Source: Parasegetibacter sp. NRK P23 | Lineage (GTDB): Bacteria; Bacteroidota; Bacteroidia; Chitinophagales; Chitinophagaceae | Direction: 5' to 3' | NCBI RefSeq assembly: GCF_023721715.1 | Contig: NZ_JAMDLG010000007.1 | Span: 62,001 to 126,000, forward strand | DNA: 64,000 bases | In this document: positions 17,494 through 26,446 of the stretch, in pieces | How positions within the stretch are numbered: position 1 is the stretch's first letter | How the letters are laid out: every line of letters starts with the position of its first letter | The notes under the pieces: model-generated | Told to the model about the DNA's origin: nothing | What the model saw: the letters and a program-made list of their open reading frames with translations, nothing else | The model's database searches: none | Program-made: the position numbers and the translations under genes

Positions 17494-18135
17494 ATGCTCA
17501 CCCTCGAAACATTTACGTTCAGCCCTATCCGGGAGAATACATACCTACTTCATAACGAAAAAAATGAATGTATAGTTGTTGATCCCGGCTGTTATTTTGA
17601 TGAAGAAAAGCAAGTTTTGAAACAATGGATTGAAGTTCGGGGAATGGAAGTAAAACTTTTGTTAAATACCCACGGACACCTCGATCATGTCTTCGGAAAC
17701 AAGTTTGTGGCCGAAACCTGGGGGCTGCAACCCTGGCTCCATCCCGCCGAAGAGCAGGTGTATAAAATGGCCCCCGCCTCCGGACTGATGTGGCAACTAC
17801 CCTTTGAACCTTACACCGGCCCGATGCACTGGTTACAGGAAGGTACCGATGTTGTTTTTGGGGCCGATCGTCTCCAGGTATTGTTTACACCAGGACATTC
17901 TCCCGGAAGTGTTTCGTTCTACCATGCGGAACAGGGCTTTGTGATAGGGGGAGATGTGCTTTTCCACGAAGGCATCGGCCGAACCGACCTCCCGGGCGGA
18001 AGTATGGAGGTGCTGCTGAACAGTATCCGAACCCAACTTTTTACGCTGCCTGACGAAACGGTGGTATATCCCGGGCATGGAGAACCCACAACAATCGGAT
18101 ATGAGAAAAAACATAATCCCTTTCTTAACCGCTAG
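17494..18135 (+). CDS. MBL-fold metallo-hydrolase (glyoxalase II-like)
   Basis: 213 residues, a single metallo-beta-lactamase domain without the extra C-terminal domain of true glyoxalase II. Metal ligands are visible in order: THGHLDH (HxHxDH), the His in TPGHSPGSVSFY, the Asp in GGDVLF and the His in YPGHGEPT. Such short proteins hydrolyse thioesters such as S-lactoylglutathione or act on related small substrates; which one cannot be told here. Its TAG stop lies in the palindrome CTAG, which also supplies the TAG stop of the convergent flippase gene. Confidence 0.92.
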   Translation: MLTLETFTFSPIRENTYLLHNEKNECIVVDPGCYFDEEKQVLKQWIEVRGMEVKLLLNTHGHLDHVFGNKFVAETWGLQPWLHPAEEQVYKMAPASGLMWQLPFEPYTGPMHWLQEGTDVVFGADRLQVLFTPGHSPGSVSFYHAEQGFVIGGDVLFHEGIGRTDLPGGSMEVLLNSIRTQLFTLPDETVVYPGHGEPTTIGYEKKHNPFLNR

Positions 18136-19625
18136 AGGTATTTCCCGATCACCGGGAACCTTTTGAATTCTTTTCTTTCCACCCGGAGAATGAAAAATCC
18201 GTATGCCGCCAGTAATAATGTAGCGAGCGCGTAATAAAATACTTTGTTGGCAACAACTGCCGTGAGTCCCTTGTGCACAAAGAACAACAGGGCCACAATG
18301 ACCATGTAGGCGAGCAGTTTTTTCCAGGCGTAAGGAACCGGGTAAACTTTCTGACCCCAGGTGAAAGAGATGACCATCATGGTACCGTAACAGAGGAATG
18401 TGGCCCAGGCGCTAGCCATATAACTGAAATAGGGGATAAAGAAATAGTTCACCAGCAGCGTAATGCCCGCGCCCACCAGGGTAATGGTGGCGCCCGCCCG
18501 TGTTCTGCCCGAAATTTTATACCAGATCGAAAGGTTATAGTATATGCCCAGGAAGATATTCGCGAAAAGCAGGATGGGCACCACTTTCAGCCCTACCCAC
18601 ATTTCCGGGTTCTGGATAAAGTGTTTCCAGGCTTCCAGGTAAAGGGCCACGAACAGGAACATGCCTGTAACAGCGATCACGAAAAATTTCATGACCCTGG
18701 CGTACGTTTTCTGCGCGTTCTCCCCCTCAGCCTGTTTGAAGAAAAACGGTTCGGCGCCCATACGGAAAGCCTGCACAAACAAAGTAATGAGGAGCGAAAG
18801 CTTGTACACCGCGTTGTAAATGCCTGTTTCTCCTTTGGCCGCTTCCACGTCTATACCCAGTCGCCAAGGCAACATCAGCCGGTCGATTGTTTCGTTAATC
18901 ATGCCTCCGAAGCCCACGATGGTAAGTGGGAGCGCGTAGACCATAATCTCCTTCCAAAGGCGTGCGTTGAACTGGAATTTGATGGAGAGCCATTCCCTGG
19001 AAAGGAAAATAAGGGTGAAGAAGGCCTGCAGCAGGTTGGCCATGATCACATAGCCTACCTGGTGATCCTTATTATAGAGCGCAAAGATGGTATTGTTAGG
19101 ATACTGCTCTTTCAATTCCGGCAATACGGAAATAAAGAAATACACCGCCCCGATATTGATCAGAATACTGGCGATGCGGATGGTGGCGAATTTAATGGGC
19201 CTTCCTTCCTGCCGGAGTTTGGTGAACGGAAGAATGGCCAGCGCGTCCAGTCCGATGATAAGCGCCATCATGGTGATGTAATCCGGGTGTGCCGGAATCA
19301 GCGCCAGCGTTGCCAGTTCCTCCCTGAAACTGATGAGCAGGGTCGTGAAGATTAGAGTGGTGAAGATGATGGAAAGCGAAGTAGTATTGTACACTTCCCG
19401 CTCCTTACCCTGCTTCGCGAAACGGAAATAAGCGGTTTCCAGTCCATAAGCGAAAATCACGTTCAGCAAAGGCACGGCGCCATACACAATGCTCATTTCA
19501 CCATACCCTTCGGTGGTCATGGTGCCGGTAAGGTAAGGGGTAAGCAAATAATTAAGGAAGCGGGCGCCCATGCTGCTGAGCCCGTACCAGAAAGTTTGTC
19601 CTGCCAGTTGTTTAATGCTGCTCAA
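18132..19625 (-). CDS. Polysaccharide/lipid-linked oligosaccharide flippase (Wzx/MATE-like)
   Basis: About 497 residues with 12-14 hydrophobic helices. It starts SSIKQLAGQTFWYGLSSMGA and continues LNYLLTPYLTG, the usual opening of the Bacteroidota lipopolysaccharide-biosynthesis flippase family. No ATG precedes this segment before the upstream in-frame stop at 19677-19679. A TTG at 19625 falls exactly at the family start and is taken as the start codon; TTGs at 19661 and 19646 are alternatives. The protein should move lipid-linked glycans across the inner membrane. No other polysaccharide cluster genes adjoin it, so the glycan it serves is unknown. Confidence 0.87.
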   Translation of the reverse strand: MSSIKQLAGQTFWYGLSSMGARFLNYLLTPYLTGTMTTEGYGEMSIVYGAVPLLNVIFAYGLETAYFRFAKQGKEREVYNTTSLSIIFTTLIFTTLLISFREELATLALIPAHPDYITMMALIIGLDALAILPFTKLRQEGRPIKFATIRIASILINIGAVYFFISVLPELKEQYPNNTIFALYNKDHQVGYVIMANLLQAFFTLIFLSREWLSIKFQFNARLWKEIMVYALPLTIVGFGGMINETIDRLMLPWRLGIDVEAAKGETGIYNAVYKLSLLITLFVQAFRMGAEPFFFKQAEGENAQKTYARVMKFFVIAVTGMFLFVALYLEAWKHFIQNPEMWVGLKVVPILLFANIFLGIYYNLSIWYKISGRTRAGATITLVGAGITLLVNYFFIPYFSYMASAWATFLCYGTMMVISFTWGQKVYPVPYAWKKLLAYMVIVALLFFVHKGLTAVVANKVFYYALATLLLAAYGFFILRVERKEFKRFPVIGKYL

Positions 19626-19693
19626 TGGTAATCGAATGTTCGACAAACCTACTGGAAGCAATTGGTTTTTGTATCTTTAGCAGGCAAAAACTT

Positions 19694-20347
19694 ATGCGTA
19701 TGCGCAATTTTACCCTTCTCCTTTCCGTCCTTTTTTTTGGCGTGTCTGCCCTCGCTCAAAGCACAGAAGGCACGGCTTCCTACAATAAAAAAACATATCC
19801 CGCCACCATCTCCGAGCTGCCTTATCCACCCGATGTGGTGGAAACAGCGGTGAAGCAGGAAATGAAAAAAAGAGGGTACTCCGGGAAAAACAACAAAGGG
19901 TATACTGAATACAAAGGGGTGCGTTTAAAGGAACTTGGTTCCGAATCCGTGGACCTTTATGTGAAAACGGAACGAAAGGGCCGGAAAGATAAAGACGCCA
20001 CTATATTAACCATCCTCACCGCAAAAGGTGCTGAAAATTTTATTGGAAGAAGTGCAGATGGCGCATTGGCGGAAGGTGTGAAGCAATTCGCCAACAGCCT
20101 GCATCCGCTGGCGGGCGATCATGCGCTGGAACTGGAGATCGGTTCCCAGGAAGAACTGATCCGGAAGGCGGAAAGGAAATTCCAGGGACTGCAAAGTGAT
20201 TCTGTTGCTTTGGAAAAAAAGAAACTGCAACTGGAACAAAGTATGGCAGAAAACAAGACCGCCATACAAAAACAGGGGGAGGAAGTAGAACTGCAGCGGA
20301 AAGTATTGGAAACCCTTCGCACCAAGCGGCGCAAGGAAAACGACTGA
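19694..20347 (+). CDS. Secreted protein of unknown function with C-terminal coiled coil
   Basis: 217 residues from ATG 19694 (in-frame upstream sequence overlaps the divergent flippase start). A signal peptide is clear (LLLSVLFFGVSALAQ, cut near residue 20). The mature N-half is a compact basic domain with SYNKKTYPATISELPYPPDV and EMKKRGYSGKNNKGYTEYKG. Residues about 150-217 form a charged heptad coiled coil (EEVELQRKVLETLRTKRRKE). I do not recognise a named family. A possible -7 box (TATCTTTA) lies at 19672. Its TGA abuts the stop of the convergent diheme peroxidase with no gap. Confidence 0.8.
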   Translation: MRMRNFTLLLSVLFFGVSALAQSTEGTASYNKKTYPATISELPYPPDVVETAVKQEMKKRGYSGKNNKGYTEYKGVRLKELGSESVDLYVKTERKGRKDKDATILTILTAKGAENFIGRSADGALAEGVKQFANSLHPLAGDHALELEIGSQEELIRKAERKFQGLQSDSVALEKKKLQLEQSMAENKTAIQKQGEEVELQRKVLETLRTKRRKEND

Positions 20348-21385
20348 TTATTCCGGGGCGCTGAAGCGCGGGTCGGCAATAAATGTTTCGTCGGTTAATG
20401 TGCGGAGAAACGCCACGATAGCGGCTTTCTGCCCCTGGGTAAGCGGGATGCCGTTGCGCAGCAAAGGATCCAGGGTAGGGCTTTGCTGGATGCCGCTCAT
20501 ATAATGTTGCACAGCCGCTTCAATAGAGAAAAACCGGCCATCGTGCATATAAGGATAGGTGAGTGCCAGATTTCTTAAACTCGGTACTTTGAATTTGAGT
20601 GAATCCTCTTTTCTGCGGGTGATGCCCATTCTCCCATAATCGTTGATAAAGGGGTTTATGTCCAACCCGTTGTTCCGGTAGCTGAGGTCGGTGAACAGCG
20701 GCTCCTTGTGACACGTAGCGCAGTTGGCTTTGAAAAGCGCATATCCATCGGCTTCCACCGGGGTGAAAGTGGCGGTGCCTTTTTTTACCTTATCGTATTT
20801 CGAATCAGCGGAAACCATACTTCCCACGAATTGTGTAATTGCCCGGAGCATGCGCTGGCTATTGATTTCCGGGGAACCGAAAGCTTTCCTGAATTGTTCC
20901 GGGTAAGCGGAATCCGCGCGTAGTTTGTTCAATACATTTTCTACGTCTTCAGCCATTTCGTTGGTGGCGGTAATAGGTGCCAGCGGTTGTACTTCAAGGT
21001 GATTGATGCCGCCATCGTAATGGAATTCGCTGTGCCAGGCCAGGTTGAAAAGGCCGGGCGCGTTACGGGTGGTGAAGGCATTGTTGAAACCGTGGCTAAA
21101 GGCGTGTTCAAACGTAGCGAATGCCGCGAATTGCTGGTGGCAGGAAGCGCAGGGGAAATTGCCATCCTTAGACAATTTACCATCATAAAAAAGGCGGCGA
21201 CCCAGTTCAAATCCTTCTTTGGTGAGCGGGTTGTTGGCGAATACCGTTGTTTCCGTTGGGAACCCGTCAGGGATTTCAAGTGTCAGTGGCGTGGTGGAAA
21301 AACCGTTGTCCTTTTTGCACGCGGCAGGCAGCACCAATAGAAATAAGGTGGCCAGGGCGAAGGATATGACGGTGAGCTTTTTCAT
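20348..21385 (-). CDS. Diheme cytochrome-c peroxidase / MauG-family protein (MbnH-like)
   Basis: 345 residues from ATG 21385, which begins a lipoprotein signal (LATLFLLVLPAACKK). Two c-type heme motifs are visible, CASCHQQ and CATCHKE, in the usual order and spacing of the bacterial CcP/MauG family. NAPGLFNLAWHSEFHYDGG and YPYMHDGRFFSIEAAV are typical flanks. Family members either reduce H2O2 or, as MauG and MbnH do, oxidise a residue in a partner protein. The gene upstream encodes an MbnP-like protein and ends one base before this ATG, so the MbnH role (oxidising a Trp of MbnP) is the best inference. The distal ligand of the high-spin heme was not assigned. Confidence 0.88.
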   Translation of the reverse strand: MKKLTVISFALATLFLLVLPAACKKDNGFSTTPLTLEIPDGFPTETTVFANNPLTKEGFELGRRLFYDGKLSKDGNFPCASCHQQFAAFATFEHAFSHGFNNAFTTRNAPGLFNLAWHSEFHYDGGINHLEVQPLAPITATNEMAEDVENVLNKLRADSAYPEQFRKAFGSPEINSQRMLRAITQFVGSMVSADSKYDKVKKGTATFTPVEADGYALFKANCATCHKEPLFTDLSYRNNGLDINPFINDYGRMGITRRKEDSLKFKVPSLRNLALTYPYMHDGRFFSIEAAVQHYMSGIQQSPTLDPLLRNGIPLTQGQKAAIVAFLRTLTDETFIADPRFSAPE

Positions 21386-21386
21386 A

Positions 21387-22169
21387 TTAGGGATTTCCGG
21401 CGGCCAGTAGGGTGAACATGCCACTGTAATTGTCGGCGTATTGCATGGCGGCTCCGCCCGGACTGTGAATGAATGAACTTCCGGCAATGGGAAGATCATG
21501 CACCCTGTTGAACCAGGTATTCACATTGGCCATGATCGCCACTTGTCCGTTTGCGCCAGGTCCAACCGTTAATGTTCCAGGAGACGGAATGGTGAATTCA
21601 ACATAACGGAGTGCGGATTCACCGGTACGAAAACCACCTATATGATAAGAGAACTCTTTGTTTGGTGTTGTTGCGGCAGGTGAACTACCTTCCAGTTTCG
21701 CGAATACATACCCGGTATTCCAGGTCCAGAACATCCCCAATTTAGCGTCCAGCGCGCCAGCTTGGGCACCGGAGACGTTTCGTGTACTGTCCACGCCTAT
21801 GAGGAAACGTATTTTATCGTAAGTACCCGCTTCAAACCGCGCTTCGAAATTTTTTGAATCAGCTTTGAAGTTGTCCACAAGGTGGTAGAAATCTGCGGCA
21901 TAACTTGTTTTTCCTGTTGTGGAATTGCTCAGTTCCAGGTTGCTGATGTAGTATTTAAAGGTGCGCACTTCAAAAGCCTCTCCCTGGGGGGTAGTGTACT
22001 GACTGTTTGCAAGCAGTGGTTCAGTATCCACAAAGTTTTCGAAGAAGAACCGCACAGGATAGGTGGGAACAGGTGGTTCCTCGCCTTCAGTGCTTAGTTC
22101 CCGCTGGCAGGAAGTGAAGAGCATGGCCAGGAGGAATAATACATATAACTGCCTTATTACTGATTTCAT
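21387..22169 (-). CDS. MbnP-like copper-binding-family lipoprotein
   Basis: 260 residues with a lipoprotein signal (VLFLLAMLFTSCQRE). The mature part matches the MbnP family: VRFFFENFVDTEPL near the start, EVRTFKYYISNLELS, FEAGTYDKIRFLIGVDST, the Trp-containing GMFWTWNTGYVFAKLEG, SYHIGG with a His, and a C-terminal His in a VHDLPI-like segment (RVHDLPIAGS). In methanotroph MbnP a Trp becomes kynurenine through MbnH and helps bind copper. The WTW and nearby His suggest the same here, but this is inference. Co-transcribed with the diheme enzyme (one-base gap) and perhaps with arfB 14 bases upstream. Confidence 0.85.
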   Translation of the reverse strand: MKSVIRQLYVLFLLAMLFTSCQRELSTEGEEPPVPTYPVRFFFENFVDTEPLLANSQYTTPQGEAFEVRTFKYYISNLELSNSTTGKTSYAADFYHLVDNFKADSKNFEARFEAGTYDKIRFLIGVDSTRNVSGAQAGALDAKLGMFWTWNTGYVFAKLEGSSPAATTPNKEFSYHIGGFRTGESALRYVEFTIPSPGTLTVGPGANGQVAIMANVNTWFNRVHDLPIAGSSFIHSPGGAAMQYADNYSGMFTLLAAGNP

Positions 22170-22183
22170 GCGGTTTCTTTTAG

Positions 22184-22594
22184 TTAATAATCCTCACCCT
22201 TTCTTATACGAGATCTGTTCTGTTTCCGTTCGCTCTGTTGCTTCTTTTGTATGAGCCTTCTCTCTTTAACTGCCTTTCCGGGCCTGGTGGCTATCCTTGC
22301 TTTTTTGGGCGTGATGGCCAACGCTACCAGTTCATTCATTTTTTCCAGAACGCGTTGTTTATTGCCTAATTGTGAGCGTTCTTCCTGCGACTTAACGAGT
22401 AAAACACCCGATGCATTGATCCGGTTCGCCAGTTTCTGAAATACCATCGCTTGCTGCTGTTCATTCAATAAACGGCTGGCGGCCACGTCAAAGTATCCTT
22501 CCACCATGGTTTCCACTTTATTCACGTTCTGCCCTCCTTTTCCACCACTGCGCGCCGTCTGGAAGCTTATTTCAGGGGAAAGATCAATTTTCAT
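22184..22594 (-). CDS. arfB: Alternative ribosome-rescue factor ArfB (peptidyl-tRNA hydrolase)
   Basis: 136 residues. The release-factor catalytic motif GGQ is in SGGKGGQNVNKVET, where the Gln positions water for ester hydrolysis in the ribosome. The basic C-terminal tail (KERRLIQKKQQSERKQNRSR and on) is the part that enters the empty mRNA channel of stalled ribosomes. Length and both elements match YaeJ/ArfB. It is the first gene of a possible arfB-mbnP-mbnH unit and is divergent from dtd, another translation-quality gene. Confidence 0.95.
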   Translation of the reverse strand: MKIDLSPEISFQTARSGGKGGQNVNKVETMVEGYFDVAASRLLNEQQQAMVFQKLANRINASGVLLVKSQEERSQLGNKQRVLEKMNELVALAITPKKARIATRPGKAVKERRLIQKKQQSERKQNRSRIRKGEDY

Positions 22595-22656
22595 GGGATG
22601 CTTTCTGTTATTTTCTTTTCTTTTACAGGTTAAAATTACTCAATTCATTCATTTAT

Positions 22657-23109
22657 ATGAGAACCGTTATTCAACGGGTATCCCAGGCTTCCGTTACCGT
22701 GGATGGAACCACATGCGCCGCCATTGGACCGGGATTACTCGTCCTGTTGGGTATTGAGGACAGCGATACGATAGAAGACATTGCATGGCTGAGCAAAAAA
22801 ATCGTCCAGTTGCGCATTTTTAACGATGAAGAGGACGTAATGAACCGGAGTTTACTGGAAACCGGCGGAGACCTGATATTGGTGAGCCAGTTCACGCTGC
22901 ATGCGGCCACCAAAAAAGGAAACCGGCCCTCCTATATCAAGGCCAGTAAACCGGAAATCGCCGTTCCGCTCTACGAAAAAATGATCACTCAACTTGAAGC
23001 AGACCTCGGAAAGAAGATCGGAACGGGTATTTTCGGAGCCGATATGAAAGTATCGCTGCTCAACGATGGACCGGTCACCATCTTTATGGACACCAAACAA
23101 AAAGAATAG
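22657..23109 (+). CDS. dtd: D-aminoacyl-tRNA deacylase
   Basis: 150 residues, full length. MRTVIQRVSQASVTVDG at the start, VSQFTLHAATKKGNRPSY in the middle and NDGPVTIFMDT near the end are the defining motifs; the SQxT and GPVT loops from two subunits build the active site. It removes D-amino acids (and Gly from tRNA-Ala) from mischarged tRNA. The next gene starts three bases past its stop, indicating an operon. Confidence 0.96.
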   Translation: MRTVIQRVSQASVTVDGTTCAAIGPGLLVLLGIEDSDTIEDIAWLSKKIVQLRIFNDEEDVMNRSLLETGGDLILVSQFTLHAATKKGNRPSYIKASKPEIAVPLYEKMITQLEADLGKKIGTGIFGADMKVSLLNDGPVTIFMDTKQKE

Positions 23110-23112
23110 AAA

Positions 23113-23454
23113 ATGGAAGGAACACTAACACTTAAAGATGCCCAACAACGCGTGGACGAATGGATCAAAACCATTGGTGTCCGCTATTTCAACGAACTCA
23201 CCAACCTGGGCATATTGATGGAAGAAGTTGGGGAGCTCTCCCGGCTGATGGTAAGAAAATATGGAGAGCAGTCTTTTAAAGCCTCCGACGAAGGCAAGGA
23301 ACTGGGCGATGAAATGGCCGATGTACTCTGGGTGCTGCTGTGCCTGGCCAATCAGACCGGGGTGGACCTTACTGAAGCGCTGGAAAAGAATTTCGAGAAA
23401 AAGACGCATCGTGATGGAAAGCGCCATACGGAGAATGAGAAGTTGAGGCCCTGA
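23113..23454 (+). CDS. MazG-like nucleotide pyrophosphohydrolase
   Basis: 113 residues, one all-alpha NTP-PPase domain. Metal-binding residues are seen in MEEVGELSRLMVRKYGE (ExxE) and DEMADVLWVLLCLANQ (ExxD). The family hydrolyses (d)NTPs or house-cleaning substrates to NMP and PPi; specificity is not predictable. It is translationally close to dtd (three-base gap), so both may belong to a quality-control set. Confidence 0.9.
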   Translation: MEGTLTLKDAQQRVDEWIKTIGVRYFNELTNLGILMEEVGELSRLMVRKYGEQSFKASDEGKELGDEMADVLWVLLCLANQTGVDLTEALEKNFEKKTHRDGKRHTENEKLRP

Positions 23455-23533
23455 GCGGGTAATGGTACGGTTTTTCCATAAAACCAGTAGCGGCTTCGTC
23501 CCTTATTCATCACCTAAAAACCGGCGATCTCCC

Positions 23534-24451
23534 ATGAAATCAACTTTCCAGGTACTCAAACAGGCGGCCATCGATTTTATAGACGATAAAGTTTTGCGGA
23601 TGAGCGCGGCCCTGGCCTATTATACGGTCTTTTCCCTGCCCGCCATGCTGCTGGTGATCATCTGGGTGAGTGATCTTTTCCTGGGAAGGGAGGCGATAGA
23701 AGGCTCGCTCTTCAACCAGATATCGGATTTCGTAGGCGCCGAGGCGGCCAAACAAATTGAAGGGGCCATCAGGGCTTCAAGGGAATCACAATCCGGCGGA
23801 ATCGCCGCCGTAATCGGGATCGGCACATTGCTGGTAACCGCTACCACCGTGTTCGGAGAAATACAGGATTCCATTAACTATATATGGCGCCTGAAAGCGA
23901 AGCCCAAACGGGGCTTCCTGAAAATGCTGCTGAACCGGCTGATCTCTTTTTCCATGCTGGTGGGACTGGGCTTTCTCTTGCTGGTAACACTAATGGTGCA
24001 CAGTCTGCTCAGCCTTTTGCTTGACCGCATCACGGCATTGCTGCCTGACCTTTCTTCCTACCTGGTCTACATCATCAACCTGTCCATCAGTTTCCTCGTT
24101 ACTTCTCTGCTGTTCGGAATCATCTTTAAAGTGCTGCCCGATGCCAAAGTAAAGTGGCGGCATGTGCGGGCGGGCGCTTTTACCACCGCTATTCTTTTCA
24201 TGGTGGGGGAGTTCCTGATCGGTTTATACCTGGGCAGCAACCAGGCCAGTTCCGTATATGGTGCGGCAGGGTCCCTTATCCTGATCCTGCTTTGGGTGTA
24301 TTATTCCTCCATGATCCTGTATTTCGGGGCGGAATTTACCAGGGTGTATGCCATGCACAAAGGGGAAAGAATATACCCCAACGAATACGCCGTCTGGATT
24401 CAACAGGTTGAAATTGAATCCGAAAAAGCGCTACAGGATCAGCCGGAATAA
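23534..24451 (+). CDS. YihY/BrkB family inner-membrane protein
   Basis: 305 residues from ATG 23534, which matches the family start (KQAAIDFIDDKVLRMSAALA then YYTVFSLPAMLL). Six hydrophobic helices follow. SVYGAAGSLILILLWVYYSS, ending in YFGAEFTRVYA, is the conserved C-terminal signature. Formerly called RNase BN or virulence factor BrkB; the true function is unknown and it is not an RNase. It lies between the MazG-like gene and glyS, whose ATG is 17 bases past its stop. Confidence 0.92.
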   Translation: MKSTFQVLKQAAIDFIDDKVLRMSAALAYYTVFSLPAMLLVIIWVSDLFLGREAIEGSLFNQISDFVGAEAAKQIEGAIRASRESQSGGIAAVIGIGTLLVTATTVFGEIQDSINYIWRLKAKPKRGFLKMLLNRLISFSMLVGLGFLLLVTLMVHSLLSLLLDRITALLPDLSSYLVYIINLSISFLVTSLLFGIIFKVLPDAKVKWRHVRAGAFTTAILFMVGEFLIGLYLGSNQASSVYGAAGSLILILLWVYYSSMILYFGAEFTRVYAMHKGERIYPNEYAVWIQQVEIESEKALQDQPE

Positions 24452-24453
24452 AA

Positions 24454-24461
24454 TATATTTG
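24454..24461 (+). promoter_or_regulatory. glyS -7 box
   Basis: TATATTTG fits TAnnTTTG exactly and ends six bases before the ATG at 24468. The 13 bases TTTGCAGCCTATG are identical before the AraC gene at 37944. A leaderless start is implied. Confidence 0.5.
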
Positions 24462-24467
24462 CAGCCT

Positions 24468-25916
24468 ATGGCAAACGATACGAATACATTCCAGGCGATT
24501 ATTTCGCATTGTAAAGAATACGGATTCATTTTCCCTTCCAGTGAAATTTATGATGGACTGGCAGCGGTGTACGACTATGGCCAGTGGGGCAGCGAACTGA
24601 AGCGGAACATCCGTGATTACTGGTGGAAAAGCATGACGCAAATGCACGAGAACATCGTGGGTATCGACGCGGCCATCTTCATGCACCCCACCACCTGGAA
24701 AGCAAGCGGACACGTTGATAATTTCAGCGATCCCATGATCGATAACAAAGATTCCAAAAAAAGATACCGGGTAGACCACCTGATTGAGGCCCACGCGGAA
24801 GAGCTGAAAGCCAAAGGAGATACCGCCGGAGCCGATGCGCTGATCGCTGAAATGAGAAAACTGGAAGCGGCAGATGACTATGCCGGACTGAAAACGCTGA
24901 TCGATGAGAAAAAGATCAAATGCGCCGTAAGCGGAACCGTGAACTGGACCGATGTGCGCCAGTTCAACCTGATGTTCTCCACCGAATTCGGCGCCGTTTC
25001 CTCCGAAAACGAAGAAGACAATAAGGTTTACCTCCGTCCCGAAACCGCCCAGGGCATTTTTGTGAATTTCCTCAATGTGCAGAAAACCGGCAGGATGAAG
25101 ATTCCTTTCGGTATCGCCCAGGTGGGGAAGGCCTTCCGGAACGAGATCGTGGCCCGGCAGTTTATTTTCCGGATGCGTGAATTCGAGCAGATGGAAATGC
25201 AGTTTTTCATTAAACCCGGAACACAGAAGGAATGGTACGAATACTGGAAGGAAGCCCGCATGAAATGGCACCAGAGCCTGGGCATTCCCGCGGAAAAATA
25301 CCGTTTCCACGACCATGTGAAACTGGCCCACTATGCCGATGCCGCCTGTGATATTGAATTCGATTTCCCCATCGGTTTCAAGGAAGTGGAAGGCATTCAC
25401 TCCCGTACCGACTTCGACCTCCGCAACCACCAGGAATACAGCAAAAAGAAAATGCAGTACTTCGATACGGAGATCAACCAGAACTATATCCCGTATGTGA
25501 TCGAAACCTCCATCGGGCTGGACCGCTCCGTAATGATGGTGCTGAGCCACGCCTACACGGAAGAGGACCTGAGCACGCCTGAAAAGGCCGATAGTCGTGT
25601 GGTGCTGAAGTTTCCGGCCAAACTGGCCCCCATCAAACTGGCCGTGTTCCCCCTCACCAAAAAGGACGGGTTACCCGAACTGGCCCGGGAGCTGATGGAT
25701 GCATGCAAGCCTCACTTCAAATGCTTCTACGAAGAAAAGGACGCCATCGGTAAAAGATACCGCCGCCAGGATGCGATTGGTACGCCTTTCTGTGTTACGG
25801 TGGACCACCAGACCAAAGAGGACCGCACGGTTACCATTCGTTTCAGGGACTCTATGGAGCAAAAGCGGGTACACATGGATGAGGTGAAAACACTTATTCT
25901 GGCGGAAATTTTTTAG
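24468..25916 (+). CDS. glyS: Glycine--tRNA ligase (single-chain class II type)
   Basis: 482 residues from ATG 24468; the in-frame upstream sequence is the end of the BrkB gene. This is the alpha2 (eukaryote/archaea-like) GlyRS, not the alpha/beta bacterial kind. Class II motifs appear in order: motif 1 around NFSDPMIDNK, motif 2 with GKAFRNEIVARQFIFRMREF and EQMEMQFF, and motif 3 with ETSIGLDRSVMMVL. The C-terminal anticodon-binding domain follows from about residue 385 (LAPIKLAVFPLTKKDGLPE). It charges tRNA-Gly. Confidence 0.96.
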   Translation: MANDTNTFQAIISHCKEYGFIFPSSEIYDGLAAVYDYGQWGSELKRNIRDYWWKSMTQMHENIVGIDAAIFMHPTTWKASGHVDNFSDPMIDNKDSKKRYRVDHLIEAHAEELKAKGDTAGADALIAEMRKLEAADDYAGLKTLIDEKKIKCAVSGTVNWTDVRQFNLMFSTEFGAVSSENEEDNKVYLRPETAQGIFVNFLNVQKTGRMKIPFGIAQVGKAFRNEIVARQFIFRMREFEQMEMQFFIKPGTQKEWYEYWKEARMKWHQSLGIPAEKYRFHDHVKLAHYADAACDIEFDFPIGFKEVEGIHSRTDFDLRNHQEYSKKKMQYFDTEINQNYIPYVIETSIGLDRSVMMVLSHAYTEEDLSTPEKADSRVVLKFPAKLAPIKLAVFPLTKKDGLPELARELMDACKPHFKCFYEEKDAIGKRYRRQDAIGTPFCVTVDHQTKEDRTVTIRFRDSMEQKRVHMDEVKTLILAEIF

Positions 25917-26056
25917 CAAATGTCAACCTTTCAATAAGAAACGGTTAATTTTGCAGAAATAACCTCTATTCAAATCCAGGAAAACCAATTACTAAAAAAG
26001 GTAAATCTGAAAAGATTTATCCTCCGTAGTTATGTTAAACGATTAAATCTACTACT

Positions 26057-26350
26057 TTGGTTGCCCTGACAATCTCGCTCAACATCATTCAGTTTGCACT
26101 GCTTGCCGCTACGCTTGTAGGCATAGGGTTCTTTATTCGTACCCGTCAACTGAGAAAAAAACAATCCCGCATTTTTGAACTGGAAAATGAAATGATCTCT
26201 AACCACGCGGAGATACTCAAATTGCACCAGGAAATATCAGCGCTGAAACAACAATTGCCGCAGAGCAATGCCAATGTGCCCGTGGTGCCATTGAAGCAGG
26301 AGCCTCAGGCGGGAGATGTTTCCGCTACGCTCAAGAAGCGCGCTTACTAG
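26057..26350 (+). CDS. Small membrane-anchored coiled-coil protein
   Basis: Up to 97 residues. There is a hydrophobic helix (about 6-27, NIIQFALLAATLVGIGFFI), a basic stop-transfer RTRQLRKKQ, then a coiled coil (ELENEMISNHAEILKLHQEI) and a Pro/Gln-rich tail. The only usable start is TTG at 26057; it sits immediately after an ACTTTGG word that looks like a -7 box, so either the start is elsewhere or that box is not used. No family recognised. Confidence 0.55.
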   Translation: MVALTISLNIIQFALLAATLVGIGFFIRTRQLRKKQSRIFELENEMISNHAEILKLHQEISALKQQLPQSNANVPVVPLKQEPQAGDVSATLKKRAY

Positions 26351-26446
26351 TAGTTTTCCGTTAGATTTTTTTGATCTTTCCTGATTTGCGTATTGCCGGA
26401 AGAAGGGCTGTACTTAATATTCTTTTGTCAATGGGTTAAATTCCTT

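Noticed and set aside
18273-19355. 360-codon plus-strand frame opposite the flippase
   Set aside because: Antisense shadow; rich in His/Arg/Gln without structure, and the minus strand encodes a clear multi-helix protein.
24336-25550. 404-codon minus-strand frame opposite glyS
   Set aside because: Antisense shadow of a conserved synthetase gene; no domain visible.
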